Assembly (NCBI GenBank): GCA_027605045.1
Contig: JAQFWX010000049.1
Span: 1-64,000, forward strand
Source of the DNA: Phallus indusiatus
Taxonomy: Eukaryota; Basidiomycota; Agaricomycetes; Phallales; Phallaceae
Reading direction: 5' to 3'
DNA length: 64,000 nt
The position numbers were made by a program, and so were the translations under genes. Shown here piece by piece: positions 45,353-55,137 of this stretch; position 1 is the stretch's first letter; each line of letters opens with the position of its first letter. The notes under the pieces are model-generated. The model searched no databases, was not told where the DNA came from, and saw only the letters and a program-made list of their open reading frames with translations.

Positions 45353-46012
45353 TTAGCGAATCAAAGAGGAGGATTAATAATGCCTACAAAAAAAAGGCTG
45401 ACTAAAAAGGATTTGTCCATTATGCATCATGCTTTGTTGGTTCCAACGTTCGACATTTTTACAGTTTTCAAACCGGGATTTTCATATATTTATGCATTCC
45501 GCATTATTTGTCGTATCTTTTCAATTTTTGTCATAGCATTTTCAATTACACGTCATTTTACGATGCGCTTTTAGTCCTTGAAGTTTGATGACCTGGAATA
45601 GAACCGTATCCATGTGGGCAGCTACATCTGGTGCTTGTTATACAACGTAAGCTGCATCCAAAGTCACGTCCTGAAAATCATATTTTTTATAGGTACAATC
45701 GTCAACCTTAACATAACGAATTGGCTGAGATGAATGTACAACAAACAATCCTCTCAGATGCACATTACGCGACTGTAAAGAGACGAATACATTAAGCCTT
45801 TCGTCGCGTATCATCGTCCAAGTATTACTTTCGAACGACTTTCAGATAAGATCAGCAAATAATCTACACACGATTACTCATTAAGGATTAGAACCGAGCG
45901 TATAACAAATCATAATGTCTTATCTTATCAAGCATCAAAGATTTCATGAGATCTGATGTTTATTTTTTAGGGTTTATATCTTTAAAAAGAAAAGACCGGT
46001 TTCTCGCGGAAG

Positions 46013-46056
46013 CCGAGACCGAGACCGAAACCGAAACCGAAACCGAAACCGAGACT
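46013..46056. repeat. CCGAAA/CCGAGA hexamer array
   Basis: About seven consecutive 6-bp units (two CCGAGA, four CCGAAA, one CCGAGA). It is framed by similar ACCGGTTTCTC and ACCGGTCTCTC strings at about 45996 and 46104, so the array and its flanks may be part of a small repeated element. Confidence 0.65.
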
Positions 46057-49000
46057 TGCCGCACGTGCATTGACCTGCATTGACTCGCAAAAGAAAAAAA
46101 ACACCGGTCTCTCAGAGAATACCTGTGGTCAGGTTCTTTTTTTTTAATGTTTTTTTTTCATTCCGATTAACATGCCACGAGGCTTTAAGCTATCTGTTCT
46201 TTCATTCTTTTTTTACTCACAAAAAGTTTGTCCTCGGCAGAGGTTTTTGAGTTTAATACGGGACTCCGAAATTTCTTGGCAGGTCTGTCGGTATGGACCT
46301 TGCAAGTACAAACCATGTTTATCGTCAGCATGTAGTGGAACACACCAGGGAGCACCCTACCCCCGGTCAATTTCCTGCGTTTCTATGGCACAAAACGGAC
46401 AGACGGACGTCTAATTGACTTACCCTGCAGAGCCCTGAGGCCCGAGGCCCGAAGTGAGATATACATGCATGCATGTAAACATGTATGATCGATGGCCGAA
46501 GAACCACGAGTCTAAACTTGTGAAGCTGAACACCGGTGCCATGCTGCGAGATGGGGGTTTTTGCAGGGCTTTGTGATGTTAACATATATAGAGCAAGGCA
46601 TTATAATGCACGGTCGTAAAAAGCAAGGAATTGAATTTGTACTTGAAGGAGGTGCCGTTATCAAACGTTTCTTTACAAATCGTGTTACCAGTACTCAAAA
46701 GTTTACTTGAAAGATTTCCCGAACATTCCGAATCCGACCGTTACAGCGGTGCGCGTTACGTTCTCGGAACTTCTATATTGTTTGATATCTTGAAATCAAA
46801 GCGTCAAGATAAAGCCCCCCGTATAGAACGGAGAAAACAGATTACATTCATCTCCTCTCTCCAAAATTCGCGAAGGACGTCGACTGCGAAGAAGCTTGGC
46901 GGTAAAAAAAATTAGAACCGTTTAATCAACCAAAGCACCGCCACTGGCAGTCGTTTATTTTATCAATTGACGATCATCGATGCGTGGGTGGGTTCGCGGT
47001 TGATTGAATTAAACTGAACGATCAGCTCCAATAATGGATACTCTTCTATAACTTGGAGTAGCTTTACTGATAAGACCGTCGCTGGAGATTTCTCGAGTCC
47101 GACCGGTTCTTTGTTTCTTCATATCAATTTATGAAATCTTTAACAAGTTTGGGAGTACGCGGCGATCTCCCATATATATATTACATTATAACGATTAACA
47201 CGTCGCCTTTTTCGAATTCAAGAAGTACGGACGCTCGCTTACCACTGGCAGGAATCGTCGCAGTGAGGTGCAATCTCAGTAGTACCAGGACACCCTCTAC
47301 CGAGTCCCTACTATGACCCCCGACAATCATACGGAGGTTAGGATCTTTCTGCCGAGTTCCGAACATGCGCTCAGGCTATCAAGCTAGTATATCACGACGA
47401 GTGGACAAGGTTCGCGCAGCATTCCCATTGTGCGAATTCTTCGAATCTCGTCGAAACTTAATCTTATCTTTCTGCTGTGTCCGGGTCAACTTAAACTTAA
47501 AATACTAACTTTTACTTGAATCGACCAAATGCTGCTAAATCACGAAAGAAGTGGATTTTATATATAAAGTTTATTACTAGAACGGGTGGTGTATAGTAAT
47601 CATGATTATTTATGTATGTAGTCAAAGGCAACTGATATGGGTATTTTGATTATCCTTTTGGGCAGTATGTGATTCGGTTTCGAAAGAAACGCATGAGAAA
47701 ACTTCTTTCCCTGTAGCTCTAGGATGAAAACGTCTAATTTTGCAAAGACTTGATATTTATGTACATTACTGTACATACGTATACGTGAGATGATCATGCA
47801 GATGGCTCGGGGAACGGCGACACTGGCAGATATATGTATGCCGTGACAACATATGGGCTATGTTGAGCTGCTCGATTAATAAGGCAATCTTGAGATGAGT
47901 CCGGGCTCCAGTAGGCACCAGTGGGGATTTTGGTAATTTATTGTTTATCCTTTCGTCTACTCACGTCATGAACAGCCTGATTGTCGCTCAAACCTCACTG
48001 GTCGCGTAGAGATTGATTGCCCGAAGAACTTCGTCGACAGAATATTATGAAACACCAAATGGAAGCGGATTATCAGATAAAAAAGAGGAAGGCGAAGGAC
48101 TTCTTTCTGGAATTCTTGATTTAGTTCTTCTACGCGTGTGTATAGTATAGAAGAACCACGGGGACGGGATGGAAAAGGGAATTTGGGAATGAGAAGACGA
48201 GGGAGTATCTCCCCATTGGGTCAGCCACTGCGTTAGTGGTAGCGTGTATGGTCATGACACTAAATTTGATGACGAATTGAAAACGAAAAGTTTTCGTCTG
48301 TTGACGTACGTTTGTTAACAACTTGGCTTCCAGGTTGCCAGCTGAGGCCCTTGTGAGTGTTGTCAATTAAGCTGACAGCGAAGTAAAAACAAAACCACGA
48401 GATGAAAACCAATAAATTGGTATTGTGTTTGTTTTGTGTTTTTATCATCTGACCATGTCATCGGCTTAGAATTTGAAATTAAAAACGTAAGAATAATAAG
48501 AAAAGGAGCGAACGGAACCGCGATAATAGAGGGAATAGTTTATCCAGTGTCTGGCTCGTTAGAATTGAAAATACGTCATTATGGCTGTCTTTCGAGCGAG
48601 AGATCTCGAGGTCGTCGGGCTGGGCTGACGTTGAGAGCTTGACTACGGGCCACATGTTTTCATTTTCGTTTGTTTTTTTTTTCACAATTTTACGCCGAAA
48701 AGAAGAGATAATAAAATTAATATTTGATCGGATGATATTTTGGTCCGATAATACATACATAGATACATACATGTCGACGTACTGGCGACTTATTTTTTTT
48801 CGTAGAAATCGTTTTTTTTTTTGGAAAGACAGCCCTTTTTAGCAGCAGTATGGGGGTGGGGGCGGGGAGGGCTGATAAGAAATACAAGACTGCAAGGATT
48901 TAATCAAAGGGATTTAGAAGCGATACGGTGGACGACGGGGGAAACGGGTGAAAGCTCCATTATCGCGAAAATAAGCAACGGTCAAAAGTTTTTTGCTAAA

Positions 49001-51059
49001 CCAGATCATCATACCAGACGAAGACCAGAGGTTGTTTTTGACCCTACCAAGTGGAAAGACGAAGAGGGAAGTCGATGCAGGGTTATCGTACGATCTCGGG
49101 ATGATTTGGGAACTGCATTGCGAGCTGAGAGAGATCAGGGGTAAGAATAGTGATTAGTAGATCTGTATAAATTACGGAAGGAAAATGCGAACTTGGCGCC
49201 TTGAGGCCTGCCTGAGGATTCGGAGGGGCGAGGCAATTCGAGATAGGTAAAGGTAAACTTGCTTTTTACTGGAATCCAAATAAGGAAAGGCTTGGAATTT
49301 CAAGATATCGCTAGCGAGTTGAGAAGCCAGGTGCACTGGTCCATTTATGTGTTTGCCTCCCTAATTGGGAAGTCTGGACTAGTATTATCAGTCCCTTCAT
49401 TTTTGAACCTTGCTTCGTAGATTATTGAGGGTGCGTTCTTTTGCAATCTTGATATGTAACGACAAGATCCATAGTTATTGCGGTTTAGGACCATACAAGG
49501 GATAATTAGAGGGTGTTGATGCAATGATTGGTGGAAACTATAATTTTGGTGAGTGTGTCTCGGAGAAGTGCCTGGAAGCGCAGATGAGAACAAAAGACGT
49601 GGAGAATAGGGTTAAATCCAGGACGCGGAGGAATTCGAGGGTGCGGTGGAAATATTATTGTACAACGTTCTCAATCAGGCTGCCAGAGATCGATTCGAGA
49701 GACTTCGATACGAAGTGATACGAAGCAGAAGGGCCTGCTATTCCCGCGTCGAAAGATTCAGATTCAAAAGAACACGCACTTTTTGGGGTGCACGTTGCAG
49801 CTGCGAGGATAAATGTTGACAAGCATCACAAGTAAGACGGACAAAGAAGGGTATATTTCATCTTTTTCATTTACGCCGGCGTGTTGCGCGCGCTTTTTCC
49901 CGTTGTTGACGGGAGGGTGGCGAAAACGACCGAGTGTCCACGTTCTTCGGGAATTTGCGATCTGCTTCTTTCTCTTTCGGCTGTGTACTTGAGACATGAT
50001 TTGGTAAAGGATGAGACAGTGCGACGATCTTATTTTTTTGAAATTTTCTTTGTTTACCATGCGATACGGTATAGGAGGATTGGCACAGACAATTATTATT
50101 ATTATTCAATTAGCAGTGCCAGGTTATTGTAGAGTCTGGCGCAGGAGGGAATTGTCCAGAGAGAACCGTGCCAACAAGGGACGGACGATGATGATTTCTA
50201 AAAACAGAAATAATGGGTGTATTTCCATAGGGTGTTGCTTATCAGAGAAGAGTGATGGAACACACACAATGAAATTATAGCGAGCTCTAGCGATATCTCG
50301 CTCTCTGAAGTGAAATCTGATCGAATGACAGTCGTATATTACTTACACAGGATGCCTGAATTCTGATCAAGGTGTATATAAGGGGACTCCATTCAGCGAA
50401 CCCTGTCCAGGTTCGAATATTAAAAAAGAATGTCTAAATTATGTAACCAATCATTATTTATCTTATCTGCACGTAGACTGCTTCACGACACGGCGTTAAA
50501 TGGCCAGCACACACAATATTGTTGTAGACGTCGATGGCACACTCTTCCTGTAAATGGCGGAAGGAACGACCAGCGTGGGTGTGTAATACGAAATGGAATA
50601 GAAGACGAAGGGGTTGGGGACAAAAAAAACATTTTACTTCCTAAAAAAGTGATCCGGAGTCGAGGGGAGGAGTGGGAACTTATTGAAGATCATAGATTCA
50701 TAGATGACGTTTCTCATTCGTAGACTGGGATCTCTGTTCTTCCAGAGAATCCAGACGCAGGTGGATACCACTGGGGCATATCTCCCCAGAAGATTCTTTT
50801 GTCTTGCCTGTGGTGGTGCTCTAGGGTGCTCTCTGGTGCTGGTGTTGACTATAGACGTCCTCAATAGATATCTGGTATCTGACAACACAGATTGATAAGC
50901 TTTGTCCCGGCTTTGGTAAGGTCGGACGGAATTGAATTACTCACTTGCGATTTTGGTCCGAAACAACTAAGCGCCGATAAAGCCTAGATTGTGGCTATGA
51001 CGCCGAATATCACGAAAGGGAAAAAAAATTTGTTTTTTTCGTACGGTCGATTCAAAAGA

Positions 51060-51249
51060 AAGGATATGTAAGCATCCCTCTCTCATTATTCCTCCTTCCT
51101 CCATCCTCTTCTCTTCCCCTTCCCCTTCCTCTTCCTTCCTCCTCCTTCTCCTTCTGCGCTCTCGTGCGTCCGTGCACTGCGTAACTTGTCTGCTCTAGTT
51201 TCCTCGAGGTTCGTGTGTCTTACTTGCTTGTTTTAAATGCGAACAGAAA
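51060..51249 (+). promoter_or_regulatory. Pyrimidine-rich promoter/leader of the PP1 regulatory subunit gene
   Basis: Runs of CCTTCCTC and CTTCC fill 51070-51160, followed by a short AT-rich leader ending AACAGAAA directly before the ATG at 51250. CT-rich blocks near the transcription start are common in strongly expressed fungal genes. No TATA box seen. Confidence 0.45.
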
Positions 51250-54200
51250 ATGTCTCATAAGGAATTACTACAGACTATGACCACCGTTACCGCCACTGCC
51301 CAGCACGACAATGGAGCAAGCCGTCCTTTTGCATTTCTCCCCAAACGACGACGTTCTAAATCGCATCCGCATACTACTACCCATCACGAAGACGCATATG
51401 AACCGATAAACGATATTGATGATGACACCGCAACCATACACCCAGACGATAACGCGTCTACGTCCACCCAGGCGATTCCCCAAAAACACATATTCCCGAC
51501 GACGACGGCTCCACAATCAAAGTCAGCATTAAAGCAGTCGATGCACATTGATATCCCCCAGATTCCTTTGTCATCCTCCTCGTCATCCGCCAATCCTACC
51601 CCGATACCAACTTTTATTCGCAAAAAATCCGGTGAACTCGTAAAGCCGTCTCTCAAATCTACCTCTTCTTTCGCTCCTTCACCTCCGTCTCCTTCTTCTG
51701 CACCAGCGAGACCTCGAACCACATCAGCTCCCGCAACACCATCCGCCTCCAAGTCCGTTCATTTCGATTCCCAACTCGAACATGTCAAGCTCTTTTTAGC
51801 AGGTCAAAAGCCTCTTGCAGTCAGTAGGGAAGGCAGCCCCGTAGACATGGATACCACCAGCGCGAGTGAAGCCGAACCCGATTCATTCGGTATATCCTCA
51901 TATCCCTTCCCGAGCTCTAGGCCCAAACCCAGATTCGGTTCATTCGCTACCTCCACCGCCAATTCTGGTCCGTCATCTACCTCTTCCGGTCTCAAATCAT
52001 CCCGCCCTCAAACGCGTATGAAACTCAAATTAATTCAAATATACACTCCGTCACCTCCTCCGAATCCCGCCGTCCAACCATGGAATTTCGATGTTCGTCT
52101 CGAATCTGTTCGGTTGTCAAACCCGGATCTTCAAGCTACTCCTTCCAATAACACACAAGACGCGTTTCCAAGTTTGTTCGGTACTATTCTTGTCCACAAC
52201 AAAGCCTTTTCCAAAACGGTTTTCTTCCGGTACACGTTAGATGACTGGAATACCGTATCAGAGGTCTCATGCAAGCACGTGCATACCCTCCCTGGAGGTC
52301 TATACGACCGGTTTGAGTATCGCGTCAAGTTGATTGGTCTGTCAAATGTCCGAGTGGAGGATGGTGGCGGTGAGAGGGCGCCAAATGTTCCATTCAAGCC
52401 AGGGACTAATACTAATTCCGTATTTGGATCAGCTGTATTGGCATCTAGTGCGTCTGCGTCTTCTTCCCGACGACCGTATCGTATGGAGTTTTGCGTCAGA
52501 TATAATGTGCCCGGTATGGGTGAATGGTGGGATAGCAATGAGGGTAGGAATTATGTTGTCGAGTTTGAGTGGGAATCGGTGTCGGTATCTCCTCCACTAT
52601 CATCGGCTCTTCTTCCGATTCAACAATTACAACAACAACAACAATCATCTGGTGCAACCAAGATCGTATCGCCCCGGCCGCAGAGCTTTACACCAAACAC
52701 GGGGGCGTCTCCCCTGCTCCAGCGTCTGGCTCGTCACTCTCTTCCTTTCGCGGCTTCGTCGGGAACGGCCTCGCCCGGTCATATTTCGCCTCCTCCGTAT
52801 ACCGGACCTGGTTCTGCGTCCATGTTAGATCAGCGCCCTCCGATACCGTCGCCTTCGTTCCCGCCGTCGTTCCCTCCATCATCATCATCTTCTTATGGAC
52901 ACAATACGGACTATTTCAGTAGCAACAGGCCACAGGCGATGCATATTCCTTTGCGCAGTCGGTATGATTTTGGTGTTAGTTTGAGAGAGGGAGCGAAGAT
53001 TATGGGACCGGCTGTCATGTCTCCACCGCTTTCTTCGCCCTCGTCAACTCCTATGGGTGCTGTTACTTCTCCGACAGCAGGCTCTGGTTCTGGTTTTCGT
53101 CCCGGGGAGATTTCATTCCCGACTGCGAATCGGATTATGTCTCCTACGCCTGTTCATGGGCAGTTTAGACATGCGCTTGCGACTCCTGGAAAGAAACTTC
53201 CTAGTCCGCCTCGGTCTCAAGCTGTCGAATTGCCGAAGGACAAAGAAGATAGTTTGCCTCCTGCTCCTGTGTCAAATTCGACTGTTGTTCTTCCCGCCGG
53301 TTCTGATGCCTCTTCTCATACGTCTTATGCTGGACCGCTATCTCCTGGAGGACGTCGACACGTTCGTTCGTGGCTTAAAACGTCGATGTCGGATGAACAA
53401 GTTTCAGGCAGTGGTAGTGCTAGTGATAATCCGAGTCGTGAGGGGCCTTGGGGGAAAGTTAATGTGCGCAAGACTATGTCGTCGCCTGCTGGATTTGCTC
53501 CGGATGAAAGTGTTTCGCCTCCTCCACATGCCGGACCTTCTTCTCCTCATGAGAATGAGCACGAGCATGAGCAACAGCGGCATCATGTTGATGGGGTTCT
53601 CGATGATGATGACGAGTCTGAAGAAGATGGAATCTGGTTCGGTCGACGGAGTAATAGTAGTGATAATCTCGCTGTTGCTGCTGCTGGTGACGACGAGGAC
53701 AATGAAACTGAACAGACGGAATATGATGTTGTGACGAATGCGATGCGATCTGCTGTTTCGCGTGTATCTCCTTTGACGCGGTTTCAAGATTTGGACGTCG
53801 TTTTAGAAGGCGAAGAAGCGGGGCGAAATGGCGGTGAGGATGAAGATGAGGATATGGAAATGGATGATTCGTCTTCGTCGTCGCATTCTTCGTCGTCTGT
53901 TAGTAGTCCGACCGGTTCGCTGACGGATTTGAAAGAACAAAACCAAATAACAAAACCTGGAGTTGTGCTTCCACCTTCTCCGACGACGACAATGTCATCT
54001 TCAGCGATGTGGTCTTTATCATCAGGAGACTCCTCGTCCTCTACTTCGTCGTCTGGTGTATCATTCACACCCCGCGTTTCAACGCCCTCGTCTTCTTCAT
54101 TCCAATCTCAATTCGAAACTCGGACTTTGCCGCTGTTTAATGTCAAACTCGCTCGAGCCGTGTTAAGCGGTACACCGAGAAGCGCTTCGCCCTCGTTGGT

Positions 54201-55137
54201 TGATAATGGACCTGGGAATATCGATATGATGATGATGATGCCACCATCGTCTTCGCCGCCGTTGTCGTCCCTTAAGAAGAAGACTGCTGTTGATGCTGAT
54301 GCTGCTGCTGAGATGTTACCGCCTCCTGTTTTGATGTCGTCGCCTTCTTCGGAAGGATCTGTTACGCCTAAAGGGGAGATGCTCAGTCCGCTTGAGCTTG
54401 TTGGACCTTCGTCTGCGTCTGATGATGCTGCTGCTGGTGGGGCTAATTCGAAGGGTGGTATTAACTTGAATTCATCGTCTTATTATTCGTTGTTGAATCA
54501 GTGGGTTGTTGTTTTTTTTTTATTGTTCGAGGATGCTAATGTTAATGAATATTTTAGGTTTTGCTTTTTTACTGGTTCGCCGAAGAATCAGCAGCCGCCG
54601 AAACAGAATACAGTTGCGGCTTCTACGGGTGCTACTGGTACTACTACTGCTGCTGCTGGTCCTGGCGCTGAACGAACTCGAGAACAGAGTCCACCGAGAT
54701 TGGTTACATTCCCGAGTACTAACAAAACTTTGGAGAATGTTATCAGCGATCGTGCCAGTCGTAGTCTCGCACCTGATGTACGACGTGGATTTAAAAATGC
54801 CGTACTTGGACAACACCAGAGTCGTAGCAGTAGTGCCGACCCACCTTCTACTTCGTCCTCTTCAACATCTTCATCTTCGTCTCCACACGCGCATGTAGTT
54901 AACCCCGGGTTCGGATTCAACTTCGGGTTCGGGACAGATGGATTTGGATCGATGATGATGAATAATGATGCGTATCTTCATAATCATGGTCCCCATAACC
55001 ACCACCATCCTCATCATCATCATTCGGGGTTGCCGTATGGAATGTTGAAATCTTTGGGTCGGTCGTTTAGTGATCCTACAGAGACGTTTCCTGTTCGATC
55101 GTCGTATGGCGAGCAAGTGAGCGGGGGGGTTAGTTGA
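51250..55137 (+). CDS. PP1 regulatory subunit with CBM21 glycogen-binding domain (Gac1-like)
   Basis: A 1,295-codon frame from MSHKELLQTM to EQVSGGVS. A PP1-docking RVxF-type motif, KSVHF (residues 168-172), is followed by DSQLEHVKLFL, the usual context in Gac1/PPP1R3 proteins. Residues about 280-440 form a CBM21 domain: VRLESVRLSNPDLQ, LFGTILVHNKAFSKTVFFRY, TLDDWNTVSEVSCKH, and after an insert FCVRYNVPGMGEWWDSNEGR NYVVEFE in two steps. Such proteins bring protein phosphatase 1 to glycogen and activate glycogen synthase. The remaining two thirds are Ser/Pro/Asp-rich and disordered, with a late His-rich patch (HNHGPHNHHHPHHHH). An in-frame 57-nt segment (54501-54557), GT...TTTTAG with a GCTAAT branch-like site, reads as implausible hydrophobic protein and is probably an intron, giving about 1,276 residues. 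Confidence 0.85.
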   Translation: MSHKELLQTMTTVTATAQHDNGASRPFAFLPKRRRSKSHPHTTTHHEDAYEPINDIDDDTATIHPDDNASTSTQAIPQKHIFPTTTAPQSKSALKQSMHIDIPQIPLSSSSSSANPTPIPTFIRKKSGELVKPSLKSTSSFAPSPPSPSSAPARPRTTSAPATPSASKSVHFDSQLEHVKLFLAGQKPLAVSREGSPVDMDTTSASEAEPDSFGISSYPFPSSRPKPRFGSFATSTANSGPSSTSSGLKSSRPQTRMKLKLIQIYTPSPPPNPAVQPWNFDVRLESVRLSNPDLQATPSNNTQDAFPSLFGTILVHNKAFSKTVFFRYTLDDWNTVSEVSCKHVHTLPGGLYDRFEYRVKLIGLSNVRVEDGGGERAPNVPFKPGTNTNSVFGSAVLASSASASSSRRPYRMEFCVRYNVPGMGEWWDSNEGRNYVVEFEWESVSVSPPLSSALLPIQQLQQQQQSSGATKIVSPRPQSFTPNTGASPLLQRLARHSLPFAASSGTASPGHISPPPYTGPGSASMLDQRPPIPSPSFPPSFPPSSSSSYGHNTDYFSSNRPQAMHIPLRSRYDFGVSLREGAKIMGPAVMSPPLSSPSSTPMGAVTSPTAGSGSGFRPGEISFPTANRIMSPTPVHGQFRHALATPGKKLPSPPRSQAVELPKDKEDSLPPAPVSNSTVVLPAGSDASSHTSYAGPLSPGGRRHVRSWLKTSMSDEQVSGSGSASDNPSREGPWGKVNVRKTMSSPAGFAPDESVSPPPHAGPSSPHENEHEHEQQRHHVDGVLDDDDESEEDGIWFGRRSNSSDNLAVAAAGDDEDNETEQTEYDVVTNAMRSAVSRVSPLTRFQDLDVVLEGEEAGRNGGEDEDEDMEMDDSSSSSHSSSSVSSPTGSLTDLKEQNQITKPGVVLPPSPTTTMSSSAMWSLSSGDSSSSTSSSGVSFTPRVSTPSSSSFQSQFETRTLPLFNVKLARAVLSGTPRSASPSLVDNGPGNIDMMMMMPPSSSPPLSSLKKKTAVDADAAAEMLPPPVLMSSPSSEGSVTPKGEMLSPLELVGPSSASDDAAAGGANSKGGINLNSSSYYSLLNQWVVVFFLLFEDANVNEYFRFCFFTGSPKNQQPPKQNTVAASTGATGTTTAAAGPGAERTREQSPPRLVTFPSTNKTLENVISDRASRSLAPDVRRGFKNAVLGQHQSRSSSADPPSTSSSSTSSSSSPHAHVVNPGFGFNFGFGTDGFGSMMMNNDAYLHNHGPHNHHHPHHHHSGLPYGMLKSLGRSFSDPTETFPVRSSYGEQVSGGVS
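54501..54557 (+). other. Probable in-frame 57-nt intron within the PP1 subunit gene
   Basis: Begins GTGGGTTG and ends ATATTTTAG, with GATGCTAATG about 20 nt from the acceptor and a T-rich interior. Its length is a multiple of three with no stop, so the frame is open with or without splicing. Translated, it gives WVVVFFLLFEDANVNEYF, unlike the surrounding Ser/Pro-rich protein. Confidence 0.7.

Larger units (their letters stand above)
45353..51249. other. Intergenic block without supported genes
   Basis: About 5.9 kb. The first 130 bp still belong to the duplicated unit. A hexamer array lies at 46013-46056. Open frames starting near 46631 and 48821 rely on TTG, not ATG. An ATG frame of 97 codons at 50430-50723 follows a TATA-like string (about 50375-50382) but has no recognisable features. 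From 51060 to 51200 the DNA is strongly pyrimidine-rich, as expected for the promoter/leader of the next gene. Confidence 0.4.

Noticed and set aside
30000..45400. Secondary-metabolite gene cluster
   Set aside because: Reductases, a P450 and channels are present, but there is no core synthase, prenyltransferase or dedicated regulator in the window.
46631..46915. 94-codon frame (NLYLKEVPLSNVSLQ...)
   Set aside because: It opens at TTG, contains no ATG, has no splice-consistent extension and shows no motif.
48821..49144. 107-codon frame (WGWGRGG...)
   Set aside because: TTG start inside a T-run; no ATG in frame and no recognisable family.
50430..50723. 97-codon ATG frame downstream of a TATA-like string
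   Set aside because: Suggestive spacing but no family resemblance and no independent sign of coding.
52334..54898. Long alternative frames on both strands inside the PP1 subunit gene
   Set aside because: Shadows of a Ser/Pro-coding frame; the main frame holds the CBM21 and RVxF motifs.
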